In this document: positions 25,401 through 37,400 of the stretch, one piece after another
Layout: each line of letters begins with the position of its first letter
Numbering within the stretch: the stretch's first letter is position 1
Assembly: GCA_036897485.1 (NCBI GenBank)
Contig: JAYMTF010000307.1
Location: 1 to 40,483 of the forward strand
Source: Pelargonium nanum
Lineage: Eukaryota; Streptophyta; Magnoliopsida; Geraniales; Geraniaceae
Direction of reading: 5' to 3'
Length of the DNA stretch: 40,483 nt
Notes under the pieces: model-generated
Told to the model about the DNA's origin: nothing
What the model saw: only the letters and a program-made list of their open reading frames with translations
The model's database searches: none
Position numbers and translations under genes: made by a program

Positions 25401-28400
25401 CCAGGTTCATCTGTTCCAATTTATCTTAATGAAACTCCTGAGGAGCAACTCTCTCGATATAGACCAGTTCATTCTTCTGACAAATTAAATGAGCAGTTAA
25501 ATGGGGTAGCTCATCATTTTATGACCATTCAACTTGATGGGACATCCATGCCTTCTGCTCCAATTTCAATGGACCTTGTTGGAGTTACCTCCTTTGAAGT
25601 TGATTTCTCTAATGTTTCAAATAAAATAGATTCTGAGAAGGTTGGGGATGCTACAAAATATAATGCAAAAAATGAAGATAATGCTAGAACCAATGCCCAT
25701 AGTGGTTTTGTTGTCCCTGTTGTGTTTGATGTTTCAGTACAGCGATATAGCAAGTTGATTCGATTATATTCAACGGTATTTACTTTATTAATGTTTTATG
25801 GTTTTTACATATTTGTTTCATGTTTATGATGATCTCTAGTGCTCATTACTTTTCCCTTGCACTTTACAATTTCAGGTTATACTCTTAAATGCAACTTCAG
25901 TGCCATTGGAAATTCGCTTTGATATTCCATTTGGTCTATCCCCAATGGTATGAACAAGTCTTAACTGTCGATCAATTGAAATTCTTATCTGCTCATGATA
26001 TACTTTATTTAAATCCTTGCTTTTTTATTTCAGATCCTAGATCCAGTATACCCTGGTCAGGAATTTCCACTGCCTTTACATTTAGCAGAGGCTGGTCGCT
26101 TGAGATGGCGTCCACTTGGAAATTCTTACCTGTGGAGTGAAGCTCATAACCTCTCCAATATACTTTCACAGGAAAGCAAGATTGGATTTCTTAGATCTTT
26201 TGTTTGTTATCCATCTCATCCAAGTAGTGATCCTTTTCGTTGTTGTATATCAGTTCAAAATATCTGCTTGCCTTCATCTATCAGGACAAATAAGGTTTCC
26301 TCGCTCCAAAACAGTCATACTTTGACACAACCAGTTGAAAGTTGTGGTCAAATGTTGCGTGATCTAGGCAAGTCAAAGAAATGTTTTATTCACCATGTGA
26401 CCCTGAGTACTCCTTTAGTAGTCAACAACTATCTTCCAGAAGCTGTAACACTGTCAATTGATAGTGGTGGAGTTACTCATACCTCATCGCTTTCAGAGGT
26501 TTGTCAATGACTTTGTTTTGAGCTTATACAGGAGGTTCCGTGCTCTTTTTGTATAATTTTAATATTGTTCCAATTGTTTTTCTTCATTTATTTGCTATAC
26601 TAGCAGTGCATGAAAACTAACAATCCAGTTCTTCGGCCGGTCAAGACTGGCACAGCATTCTTTTTTGTGTTTATAGTAATTGACTGCATCTAATAATTTG
26701 ACCATGTGTGTAAATCTTTGTAGGTGCAAACATCCTTCCATCATATTGACCCTTCACATGACCTGGTACTAGAATTCCATATGCGCGGCTTCAAGCCTTC
26801 ACTTATGAAGTTCCCCCGCACAGAAATATTCAGTACTGTAGCAAAGTGCAGTGGAAGCAAATTTTCCCTGTCTGAAACTGTGACTTTCAATCCTGATTTG
26901 CAAAATGGTACTGTTGATCCCTTTTCTATCATTCTCGTGGTGATAATAATTATGAAAAAAATGTGATTGTAGTATACTTGTCACATTTTTCTAGGTCCTG
27001 TATATGTTAGCATGGAAAAAATGATGGATGCATATTCTGGTGCTCGAGAGGTTTTCGTTTTTGTTCCCTTTGTATTGTGCAATTGCACTGGCTTTCCACT
27101 GATTATCAACGCTGCCAATGAAACCAAAGAAAGTGGATGCATTCTTCCTTCCTGCTATGATTTGGCTGAGTATGAACTACTTCATAATGAAAAGGATGGT
27201 CTCAGCATTTTATCTTCAGATCAGGTTTCATATGCTACAGCTTCACATACTACAAGTACAGCAAAGTCTTTATCAAGAAGTCGCATTGTTTCAACCAGAA
27301 AGAACGTCAACCCTCATTCGTCGAGATTCCCAAACCGACCTATGATGTCATCTGGTTCCTTTAATATTTTCCCTGGGCAGTTGGAGAAACATAATTTAGA
27401 AAGCCAAAAGGCTTGTTTAAGCAGTGTAAAGGATACCGACTTGGTTGAAAATGAGCGTCAAAAAGTGAAGGCACGCATGTATTCTCCGAATCCAGTTTCC
27501 TCATCTAGTGAAGTTACAGTAAAACTTTGTATGTGCCCACCTGATTGTGGTACAGATTTTGTGCCAAATTCTTCATGGTCGAGCCCATTTTCTCTTCTTT
27601 CACCCAGTGGATCTGCAAATGTTCTTGTTCCACAGTTGTCATCAAATGCCGCATTTATTATATCTGTGACATCTAGTGCACTTGGGGGACCATTTGCTGG
27701 GAGGACAGAAGCCATCATGTTCCAGCCTCGGTACCAAATTTGACATCATTGCAATAATGCTAACTACCTGTATGATCAAAAGTGTTCCTAGAAATGACAT
27801 AATCTCTCTCCCCGCAGATATGTCATATGTAATGCATGCAGCAAGGACTTATGTTACAAGCAAAAGGGAACTGACGTTGTCTTTAATCTGAGTGTCGGAC
27901 AGCATTCCCATCTTCACTGGACGGATACAACTAGGTATGTCTATATTTGGAGATTATGCTATCTCAAACATGAATTATTGCATGACTGCATGTCCTCAAT
28001 CACAATAGATATTACCTCATAATCAAATATGCCATTGGTGTATTTAGAGTTAGCATATGGTCATGATTTTGCTCTAATGCAAGCTGATTATGCTCATCTC
28101 GAAGGCCACTACTGATCACCTAAGTAGAATTTAGGGGTTTTGATTAGTAGCATTTGTTGCCAATTTAATCAGAATTACTATAACTTTAGTTTGTTGTTAT
28201 AATCAGTGATGAGTATTATCCAAATTGTGATATTATACAGTTACCTGTGTAACAAAATTTTGGTAACTGGTCAGAGCTTGTGTGCAATCTTCCTCTAATT
28301 TGCAAGCTAATCACTAAAAATAGGATTTCATTTTAATCACTAAAAATATGGTGTGATAATGGGAAATTGAGGGAAGAGAGCAATGTTGGCTGCCAGAGGA

Positions 28401-31400
28401 GCTTGGCTCTCTCCCTACGCTAATTTGATTTGTTTTGACTTTGGTGGAAGTTGAGGGAAAAAGGTGTCGCTGTTGGTGAGAGGGTGATGGAGAGACGGAG
28501 AGAGAACATCCATATTGGGCTGGTTACAGAGAAATTGGGGAGAGAGAAAGTAGAGTGGCATATTTCAGAAAATTTGTAAACATAATGCCCATTCATTAAA
28601 ATATAAATTAAGAAATGATTTCTTTTTGAAAGTTTAAATAAATATTATGGATAGATTTGTAAATTCACAATATTTGAATTAAGTATCTCAACCAGATTCC
28701 ACGATAGCACTTTTTATTATTTTATTTTTCAATGTCAACAGACTAGATAAAAAATTAAACGAAGTTAGATGGGAAGGATTATTTTGGGTCCAAGGGCATT
28801 ACTATAAACTCACTAATTACTCGTAACTGACTTCTTGTATGATGATACAAGTATTAAAAGGGGCAGCCATAAATAGAAATGTGGCCCCTTATCATAGGAG
28901 AGTAGTTAGTTTTCTTGAACCCTTGGATGTCAGTCTATTACAGGTTGGCCATTTGGACCACCTTGTCTCCTTTCTTCCTCTTCTTTAGTGTATTCCTTTG
29001 CTCTCCCTCATTATTAGAGGATGATTCAACTAAGAGCTTAAGTTGACAGTTGAGGGCTTTATTATAGTTTCTCTTAACACATCCTCATGAAGTGTAAGCT
29101 CATTGTGGCTTTTCACGTTGCCCTGGCACATACCGTACTCCTCTTCTGATGGAAATATAATGAAATAATTTGGGTGGCCCAAGGATTCAAACTCGTGACT
29201 GGTAAGTCAAGAAGCTCTAACACTATATTTAAGGACTATTCAACTAAAAGCTTAAGCTGTTAATGGTGATTCCACATGAATGCCAGGGATCAGTACTATC
29301 AACAACAATTTAGACTCCACATGTAAATGGTGATTCTCTGAGGGAGGTGCAGGGGTGGTATTTTTTTTTAATCAAATTTATTATTTGATATACATTGCAA
29401 CTTCTTTTTTTTGCTAAAACTAGAAATATCATATCTTTTATACAATGTAGCTGGCTTTTGTATATGGTCAACTGATTGCAGTTTGTTGCAGGGATTTACT
29501 TGTTTCCATCCGTTTTCACGAACCTGGATGGCAATGGTCAGGCAGCTTTTTGCCAGATCACCTAGGTGATACTCAAGTGAAAATGCGGAATTATGTATCC
29601 GGCACATTAAACATGGTACGGGTCGAGGTTTCAAATGCTGATGTTTCCGTGGGAGATGAAAAAATTGTAGGAAACCTCCATGGGAATTCAGGCACAAACT
29701 TGATTCTCTTATCAGATTATGATACAGGATATATGCCCTATAGAATCGATAATTTCTCAAAGGAGGTAGGTAGTGTAATTTATTCTTTCTCTATTGATTT
29801 CTAACCCCAAAATAATTGTTAAGATAAGGTTTGTTGATTGTGCTAAGTTGTGATTTTCTCTTTTTTTGCACTTAAAATGCACTATTCAGTCACAGAGGCA
29901 CTTCAGTGATTTCTGCTTTGGAGAGAAAATACCTAGACGGTTGATAATGTCTTAGAAATAATTCTACCTTAACTGTCATAAAGGATTAGTTGGCGTATTA
30001 TACTATGGAAGCTGTCTTCCTATTGAGAAGGCTTGTGGAGAGATTTAGAAAAGAAAATACTTGTATCTAGCTTTTTTTACTATCTAGAAAAAGTTAATGG
30101 CAAGATCTCTAGTGAAATTTTACGGTCAGTACTGAAGAGGATAAGAGTACACATTAAAGTATATCATTTTAATTAGATATATGTATAACATCAATTGTGT
30201 AAGAACTAGTGGGGAATCGTAGCTTATTACGTCAATATCCATGCATTCTACTTATGTTTCTTTGCTTATTGTTTGATTTATTGCAACATTTGATTTTACA
30301 TAACCACTTTGTAGAGGCTAAGGGTTTACCAACAAAGGTGTGAAACTTTTGACACTATCATTCACCCCTATACTTCATGCCCGTATGCATGGGATGAACC
30401 CTTCTATCCACATTGTCTGAGCATCGAGGTACATCTATTTTGATTTTTTATGAACAACATGGGTTGTTTTGTAGTATTTACTAATTAGTTTTGATAACAT
30501 TAAGGTGCCTGGAGAGCGAGTCCTAGGTTCATACACTCTGGATGAGGTGAAGGAGTATATACCCGTATGTGTACAATCGACTTCTGAGGTATGTACTTTG
30601 TGAGTGATATTCAGCAGTTTGAAGAGAACCTTTATTTAACTTCTTGGTACCATTTTCCCATAGATATGAACAAACCAAGTACCAACATGTCCATTGTTGA
30701 GTTTGCGTGCGTGCGTGCGTGTGTGTATAAGCACATTAACTGTACTATGACTTGCATATCTGTCCATACTTATATCTTCTGTCTCGTTTGCATATCACTG
30801 AATCTGGAAAACTACATTAATAGATTATGTTCTGTGAAGTTGCAATATATTTGGAGATATTGTTTGACAATTGTAGATGTGGTGGTAAGAATAAATTGTT
30901 GGACATTGTGGGAAAAGACTATTTATTACGCTGTGGATGACAAAGATGAGCCTTCATTTTTGTAAAAGGGATTATAGTATATCTATTTGTATATTGACAC
31001 TAGAAATAAATGTGTTAAAGTATCCCACATTGGAATTGTTTGGAGTTTGAGATTCTTTGATATACTAGCTGGGCCCTCCTCTCCACCTTTAGCCTAAGTT
31101 TTTTTTGTATAAAAGTAACCTGCTTTTGTGATCACTTAGTAGTATATAGTTGCCCTCTGCATCTATTAGCTTAAGCTTTGGGCTTGGAATCTATAACTAA
31201 ATATATAGATAATTTTCTCATGATTGAATGAACTACGATTCAAAGTAGCTTCCCCTCTCATGTGGGGAAACTTTAGTAATTAGGTCTTGAACTTCAATTC
31301 CTATTAGGCAGTAAAGATAAAGACATGATAAATGCAGAAATAAGAGCAACATCAACATGGAGCTTATGCATAATCTTTTACCCTAATGGTTTATTCTGAT

Positions 31401-34400
31401 ATTGATACACAAACTACAACATTATAATTACTGTTAGCTTGATGTTGAATATTTATTTGGTCACATAACTTATGATTTTCTTTAATGAGTCACATAACTT
31501 ATGTTAAATCTGATCTTTTCAGAAGCCTGAGAGAACATTGCTTTTATCTGTCCATGCTGAGAGAGCAACAAAGGTTAATATCATATACTTCGTCACATAC
31601 AGAAAACTTTGGGGTTTGAAACCAAACTTCTCCTCAGGAGAAAGTATTATTGCCTGGATAGCTTAGTTATGTCTATTTTGTTTCAGGTGCTCAGTATTAT
31701 TGATTCCAGCTACCATGTTCTGAAGGACATGAAGAATCCAAGTGTCCCCCATTTGAGAGAAGATGGGAAACATGAGCTAAAACAAAATAAACATGTTGAT
31801 TACAGGGAGAAGTTTTCACTTATTATTCCATATGTTGGAATCTCTCTGATTAATTCTTATCCACAGGTAAGAAGACTGGTAGTACTAGTTTTCATATCTG
31901 CATTCTGCCATGAGAACTTCTAAATATTTTCTCATGATTGCTCTTTCTGTTGTAGGAATTACTCTTTGTCTGTGCGAAGAACATATCAATTGATCTGCTT
32001 CAGAGTGTGGATCAACAAAAGTTTTCATTTGAAATCTCTTCACTACAAATAGATAACCAGTTGCGCACAACTCCATATCCTGTTATCCTGTCCTTTGATC
32101 ATGAGTGCAGGACAAACCCAACCAACCAGATAAAGACTAAGGATAATGCTGGAAGAACTAAAAATGAAAGAATTGTGCAGACAATTTCCAACAGTAGTTC
32201 TGGTGAACCTGCATTCCATGCGGCTGTAGCCATGTGGAGGAACAAAGATATTTCGCTGGTTTCATTTGAATACATATGCTTAAGGTGTGCAATAGTGCTT
32301 AGTGATATTTTATTAGTCCATGCTGTCCCTTTAAGGCTTATTAGTTTATTCAATGGCTGCAGAGTTGCAGATTGTCACCTGGAGCTCGAGCAAGGACTGA
32401 TACTAAGCTTGTTTGATTTCCTTAAGGCTGTCTCTTCAAGGCTCCAGAGCAGAGTCTTGCCAATTTCTGACTCCATTATCAATGATGTTAGTTTGATTCC
32501 CTCTGCACATACTCAAGCATATGAATATGTGAATGATGGAGGTCATCTCTATTCAACAAATGTTTCATTTAATAAGAATCAAAAGAACAGTCCTACACTA
32601 CCTTTAGTAGTTCCAATTGGGGCTCCTTGGCAACAAATTTACCTTCTTGCTAGACGTCAGAAGAAGATCTATGTTGAGTTGTTTGATTTGGCCCCTATTA
32701 AGCTGACTTTAAGGTGAATCAATGATTCTTCCCTCAGAGGAATACTATTTGTATTTATTTTCTGCTCCGGCGTTTGGATAATTTACTGACAAACATCTTA
32801 ATATGACAATACAGCTTTTCCAGTGCTCCATGGATGCTGAGAAATGGTGTTTTTGCATCAGGAGAATCAGTTATTCATGTAAGTAGCATAGTTTGAATAA
32901 TTTTTTTTGAAATTCTATGCTATATTGTTGTCATTTAATAGTAAATAGAAGCTTAGGGTATTACAAGAGTTGGCTCAAAATTAAATTGGATATCAACCTA
33001 GGATACGGTTAATCTGTGTAGCAAATTAAACTATTCTAATTAAAGCATATATAATCAAATCCCATAAATCATGAGATTCTTAATATGGCAACACCCTTCA
33101 AACTCAATGTGTTACTGGATCAACACTTGAATTTGTGAAAAATCACTAAAAATGTTTACGAAGTTGGTTGGACAAACAACTTAAGGTTACCGTCAGAGCC
33201 GAAATAACAAAAGATTCAAAGATCAAGAGTCTCTGATACCATCTTAAGATATAAGAGAAATTATATGATTGATCTTAATATCAACCCATCGGAGAGGCTA
33301 TTTATAGACTTAATAGTTTGATTACCAACAATAGCTAAGAGTCGAGAAAAAATAAAGAGATACAATGGAGGGGATCGTGGATATTAGTTGAATTGATAAT
33401 CCAGATCAATTATAATTGAAAAGAGATCCCAAAACAATGTCCTAAGGCAGTTGAATTGGTTGATGCTTAGGGTGTTTAGTGGTGGGTGATTATTGATAGA
33501 GAAATAACATAGGATATTATAGGCCTAGGCTTAATCTATGGAGCTACTTAAACTATTCTAATAAAGGCATGCATCAGCACATCTCATAAATAATGAAACT
33601 CAAATATTTCAGCAACACTAAATATGATAAATATGAAAGAAATGAGTTACATGTAATATGACAGAAATGAGTTACATGTAATGGTGCAAGTGAAACTGTA
33701 CTAATAAGGTTGACCTTTTAGTAGTGGAAGTCCAAGCCATTGTATGTAGCCCAATTATTGAAATTTAACATTGTATCGGAGCAGGTTTTGATCCTGACCT
33801 TAGCTCTTTTATGTTACCTCCCCTGTGATATTCGTCCCGCTTGCAGATGAACATGCTTGCAGAGATAGTGCCGATGCACGTCTAGCCCACCGTATCTGTA
33901 ATAAGACAAGTTTAGGCGTCCGCACTTGGAACTGTATTTCTCAGCTAACTTCTGTTTTCCATCCAAATTGTTGTTCCATATGTTTTCAGTGGAAGTGTAC
34001 ACACTGATAAAAAAAAAACACTTCAACTACTTACTTAAAATTGTAATGCTTTCAGACTCAAGGTACAGTAACCTGAACCTATAAAAATGCAAGATCTATT
34101 GAGAATTTCAAGGACCTTGAAAGAAGTTTTCCAATCTTTCCATTTTTGAGAATTTCAAGGACCTTGAAAGAAGTTTTCCAATCTTTCCATTTTTGATACT
34201 GTTTCATATGAAAATAAAGTGTTACTCATTTTATTTAATCAAGTTCATACATTATTTGTCTGTCTTTTTAGGCCTTTCTTTGTTTCAGATTCTCTTGTCT
34301 ATAAGATTTACCATCTCTTCTAACAATTGTCAATGGCAGAGAGGCCTTATGGCTCTTGCTGATGTTGAGGGAGCACGGATTTATCTCAAACAATTGACTA

Positions 34401-37400
34401 TAGCACATCAAATGGCTAGTTGGGAATCTATTCAGGAGATCCTCATCAGGCATTATACACGACAACTTCTGCATGAAACATACAAGGTTAGTATAGACAG
34501 TTATCTATGGGTATAGTTCATGCAGAGTTTTAAAATTATTTATTGTCATTATAGTGTTGTGATTACGATAGTATTGTGAAAGTTTTCACGATAGTCATGA
34601 TAGTGCTGTGCTTACCTCACTTATTTAAAATTTATCTGATGTGGGACTATATCACCCACTATACTTATGGTTGACTTTCCACATGAGCAATTATTGTGAC
34701 ATACTCAAAGCATGTTCTAAGTTATAACAAGTGCTGTTGGAAAATGAAGGCATTCTTACCTAATAAGAATAAAACCGAACTTTAAAGTGGGACATTGATT
34801 TTTAGAATAGTGGACAGTATTTTTGTTGTTGTTCTTGAAATCAGTGTACATAATGAATAATTTCATTGACCAGCCAAATAAGTAGTTATGCATGAGAAGT
34901 CTTAATGTGTGATAGATTGAATGAGCTGAAGCTTAAAAGGGAACATGATTCTTGATCCTAATTGGAATGTGAATTTTGATCATTAAGATTATTAGACTCT
35001 GATTGAACTACCAACTTCCTGATGGCAGTAGCAGTTTTGTTCTGGTGATTAGTACACCAAGAAAGGAACTTCAGTATGTTATTGGTAGACGTTGGAAACT
35101 TGACCTGTATTAATTTCTCTAGCAGCCTTGCAGGCATTAGCTTAAATAACTGTGATCTATAAATGTCACATCATTATGTTTGTGGAGTTGTATAAAAATA
35201 CACACACTAAAAGAATCAAGAACTCTGCTTACACGATAATGATCACCTAATTATTAAATACCCTATCTTGGCGTATGTACTTTTTTCCCCTCCTCGTGAG
35301 TTTTAATAAAAAGTACCAATTGCTTATGAATAAATAAATAAAAAAATAATCTATCTTGTGTGTTACGTGAATCCTGCTTATGTTCTTGCCAGTGTTGGAC
35401 CCTGAATATTTGATGTGAACGCAATATTTTAAGCACATTATTGGAGTCCTGGTTATACTCTTATCTTGACCTCTACAAAAATTTCTGCCATGTAAAACTA
35501 CACAGCTTTACTTTGCTTAAAATCCATTTTTGATAAAGATATATAATACAACTCATCACATAGTTTATCCAATTAATTGATTTCCTAGAAAGTGTCATTA
35601 GGACAACTGATATGCTTTTGCCTTGTGCCAGTGGATGATCAAATCCCATTTGTGTCATCCAAAACCTTTTCCTTCATCGCCTCTGCTGCATTGTGCACTG
35701 AAGTAATGTAACTTAGTTTCAAAGTTAATGGTTTTTTACGATCCTTGTATCATTTGTAGGTGTTTGGTTCAGCTGGTGTAATTGGTAATCCAATGGGGTT
35801 TGCAAGGAGTTTGGGTCTTGGCATCAGAGATTTTCTATCAGCCCCTGCAAGGAGCATTTTGCAGGTATCTTCTACTAGTATTTATTGGAGCTTCCCCTGT
35901 TAATGTGAATATTTATAAAGCTTTTGTTATTGCAGAGCCCTACTGGTCTTATTACTGGTATGGCTGAAGGCACCACTAGCCTTGTAAGTAACACTGTCTA
36001 TGCCTTAAGTGATGCTGCAACTCAGTTCACTAAAGCTGCACACAAGGTATTTAAACATCTGATTTTATATGGGTGGTTCTGTGGGTTGATATCTACAGAG
36101 AACTAAATAAGATAACTTTTACTTGTAGGGTATTGTTGCATTTACTTTTGACGACCAGGTTGTTGCAAGAATGGAATCCCAGCAGATGGGTGTGGCTTCA
36201 CATAGTAAAGGTTTGATAAATGAAGTCTTAGAGGTATGCTTTCATTATCTGTATATTAAGGTGTGTTTTCACGTTAGCTCTAGTTAGCCAACTGTAATCT
36301 TGCATTGTCCTACTTCATAGAGCCCATAGTGGAGAGACATGATACCACTTTTAAGCAATTTTTTTTATTATTTTTATTTATCAGCAAGCGTAACAACCGA
36401 GGCTCGAACCTGAGACCTCAAGAGAAGTTTTAAGCAATTAAAAGTTTTTACATTGTGCTCGTTCCATATACTCCAACATACTTCTATCAAGAATAACTTG
36501 AAGATATTTTTTGCTATTCCTTTACTCTGCTTATCTTTCATGAATTCATAGCCCTAACTGTTTGAAAAAAAAAAAAAAAAAAAAAAAACTGAAATTGTAG
36601 GCATGACAGTAAAGTACCATGCCTCATTCCTTTGCTACTCTGCAGTATTATAATAAGTAACATCAAGTCTCTTCACCTTATATCTAGTAACAACCTCTTC
36701 CATAATGCATTCCGGAGGAAAAAAATTATATTAGTATAATAGCAACTAGTTTATGAGAGTCTTAATTTTAGGTATCTGCCTTGTGACCTTGACGCCTCAG
36801 TTCAACTCAGAGAAAGAGCATCTATGAAAAAGCAGGGATAAGGATGCGTATTTAAATGACCCTCTCCAAACCTTTTAGTGGTTGGGGTCTTGTGCATTGG
36901 GCCACCTTTAGCTACGAGATTATCTCTCTTCTTTGACCCAAAATCTTAAGGGAACAAAGAGAGAAAAATAAGGGGATGAAAATCTAAACTTGAAAGATTA
37001 TATTTGTTGCTAGCATGAAAGCTAACAAGAAAAGAGAAAAAATTAGGCGATGCTAGCACGAAAGTTGCTTAAGGAAAGAGAAAAAAGAAAGAGAAGACAC
37101 TTGGATTTATTTGTAAGATACTCCCCCTCATACGAAATCATGATTTTTTTTTTTGGTTGGGATGATACAAAGAAAAACAGATTAGAAAAGGTAATAAATT
37201 CAAAATCTACATGAAATCTTGGAGAAAGAAAGTGAAATAAAAAATTATTGAAGAATTTTATTTTATTGGCCGGCCAAGTAGCCAAAGGCTTATGCCGTGA
37301 TTGCTGAAGGCTTTAAGAGACTCTCAAAACAGATGATCAGGAGGCTCTAATATCATGTTAAATTTATTTTATTGATTTGTACAATAAAATTAAACTAATT

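Larger units (their letters stand above)
25161..30588 (+). other. VPS13 exons 28-36: VAB / SHR-BD adaptor-binding region
   Basis: Exon 28 25161..25775; 29 25876..25947; 30 26034..26498; 31 26724..26907; 32 26995..27730; 33 27818..27934; 34 29492..29765; 35 30315..30428; 36 30505..30588 (residues 1908-2794). Six modules each begin with a short hydrophobic strand ending in Asn: VLQN (Asn1955), ILLN (Asn2117), VVNN (Asn2268), VLCN (Asn2382), YVICN (Asn2603) and YRIDN (Asn2724). Known VAB domains have six such modules with an invariant Asn and bind organelle-specific adaptors. Exons 32-34 contain the SHR-BD signature (RYVICN..., EPGWQWSGSFLPD). The exon 28 acceptor TTTTTTTAAG is the only one that keeps frame. 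Confidence 0.92.
31523..34486 (+). other. VPS13 exons 37-41: region between VAB and C-terminus
   Basis: Exon 37 31523..31573; 38 31687..31866; 39 31956..32713; 40 32815..32878; 41 34340..34486 (residues 2795-3194). Landmarks are SLIIPYVGISLINSYPQELL with ICLRCAIVLSDILLVH (exons 38-39), RRQKKIYVELFDLAPIKLTL (exon 39), SFSSAPWML (exon 40) and DVEGARIYLKQLTIAHQMAS (exon 41). The IYVELFDLAPIKLTLSF pattern is the last beta-groove repeat typical of VPS13 proteins. Exon 41 uses the acceptor CAATGGCAG, which gives the family-typical HRGLMALADVEG junction. Confidence 0.9.
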
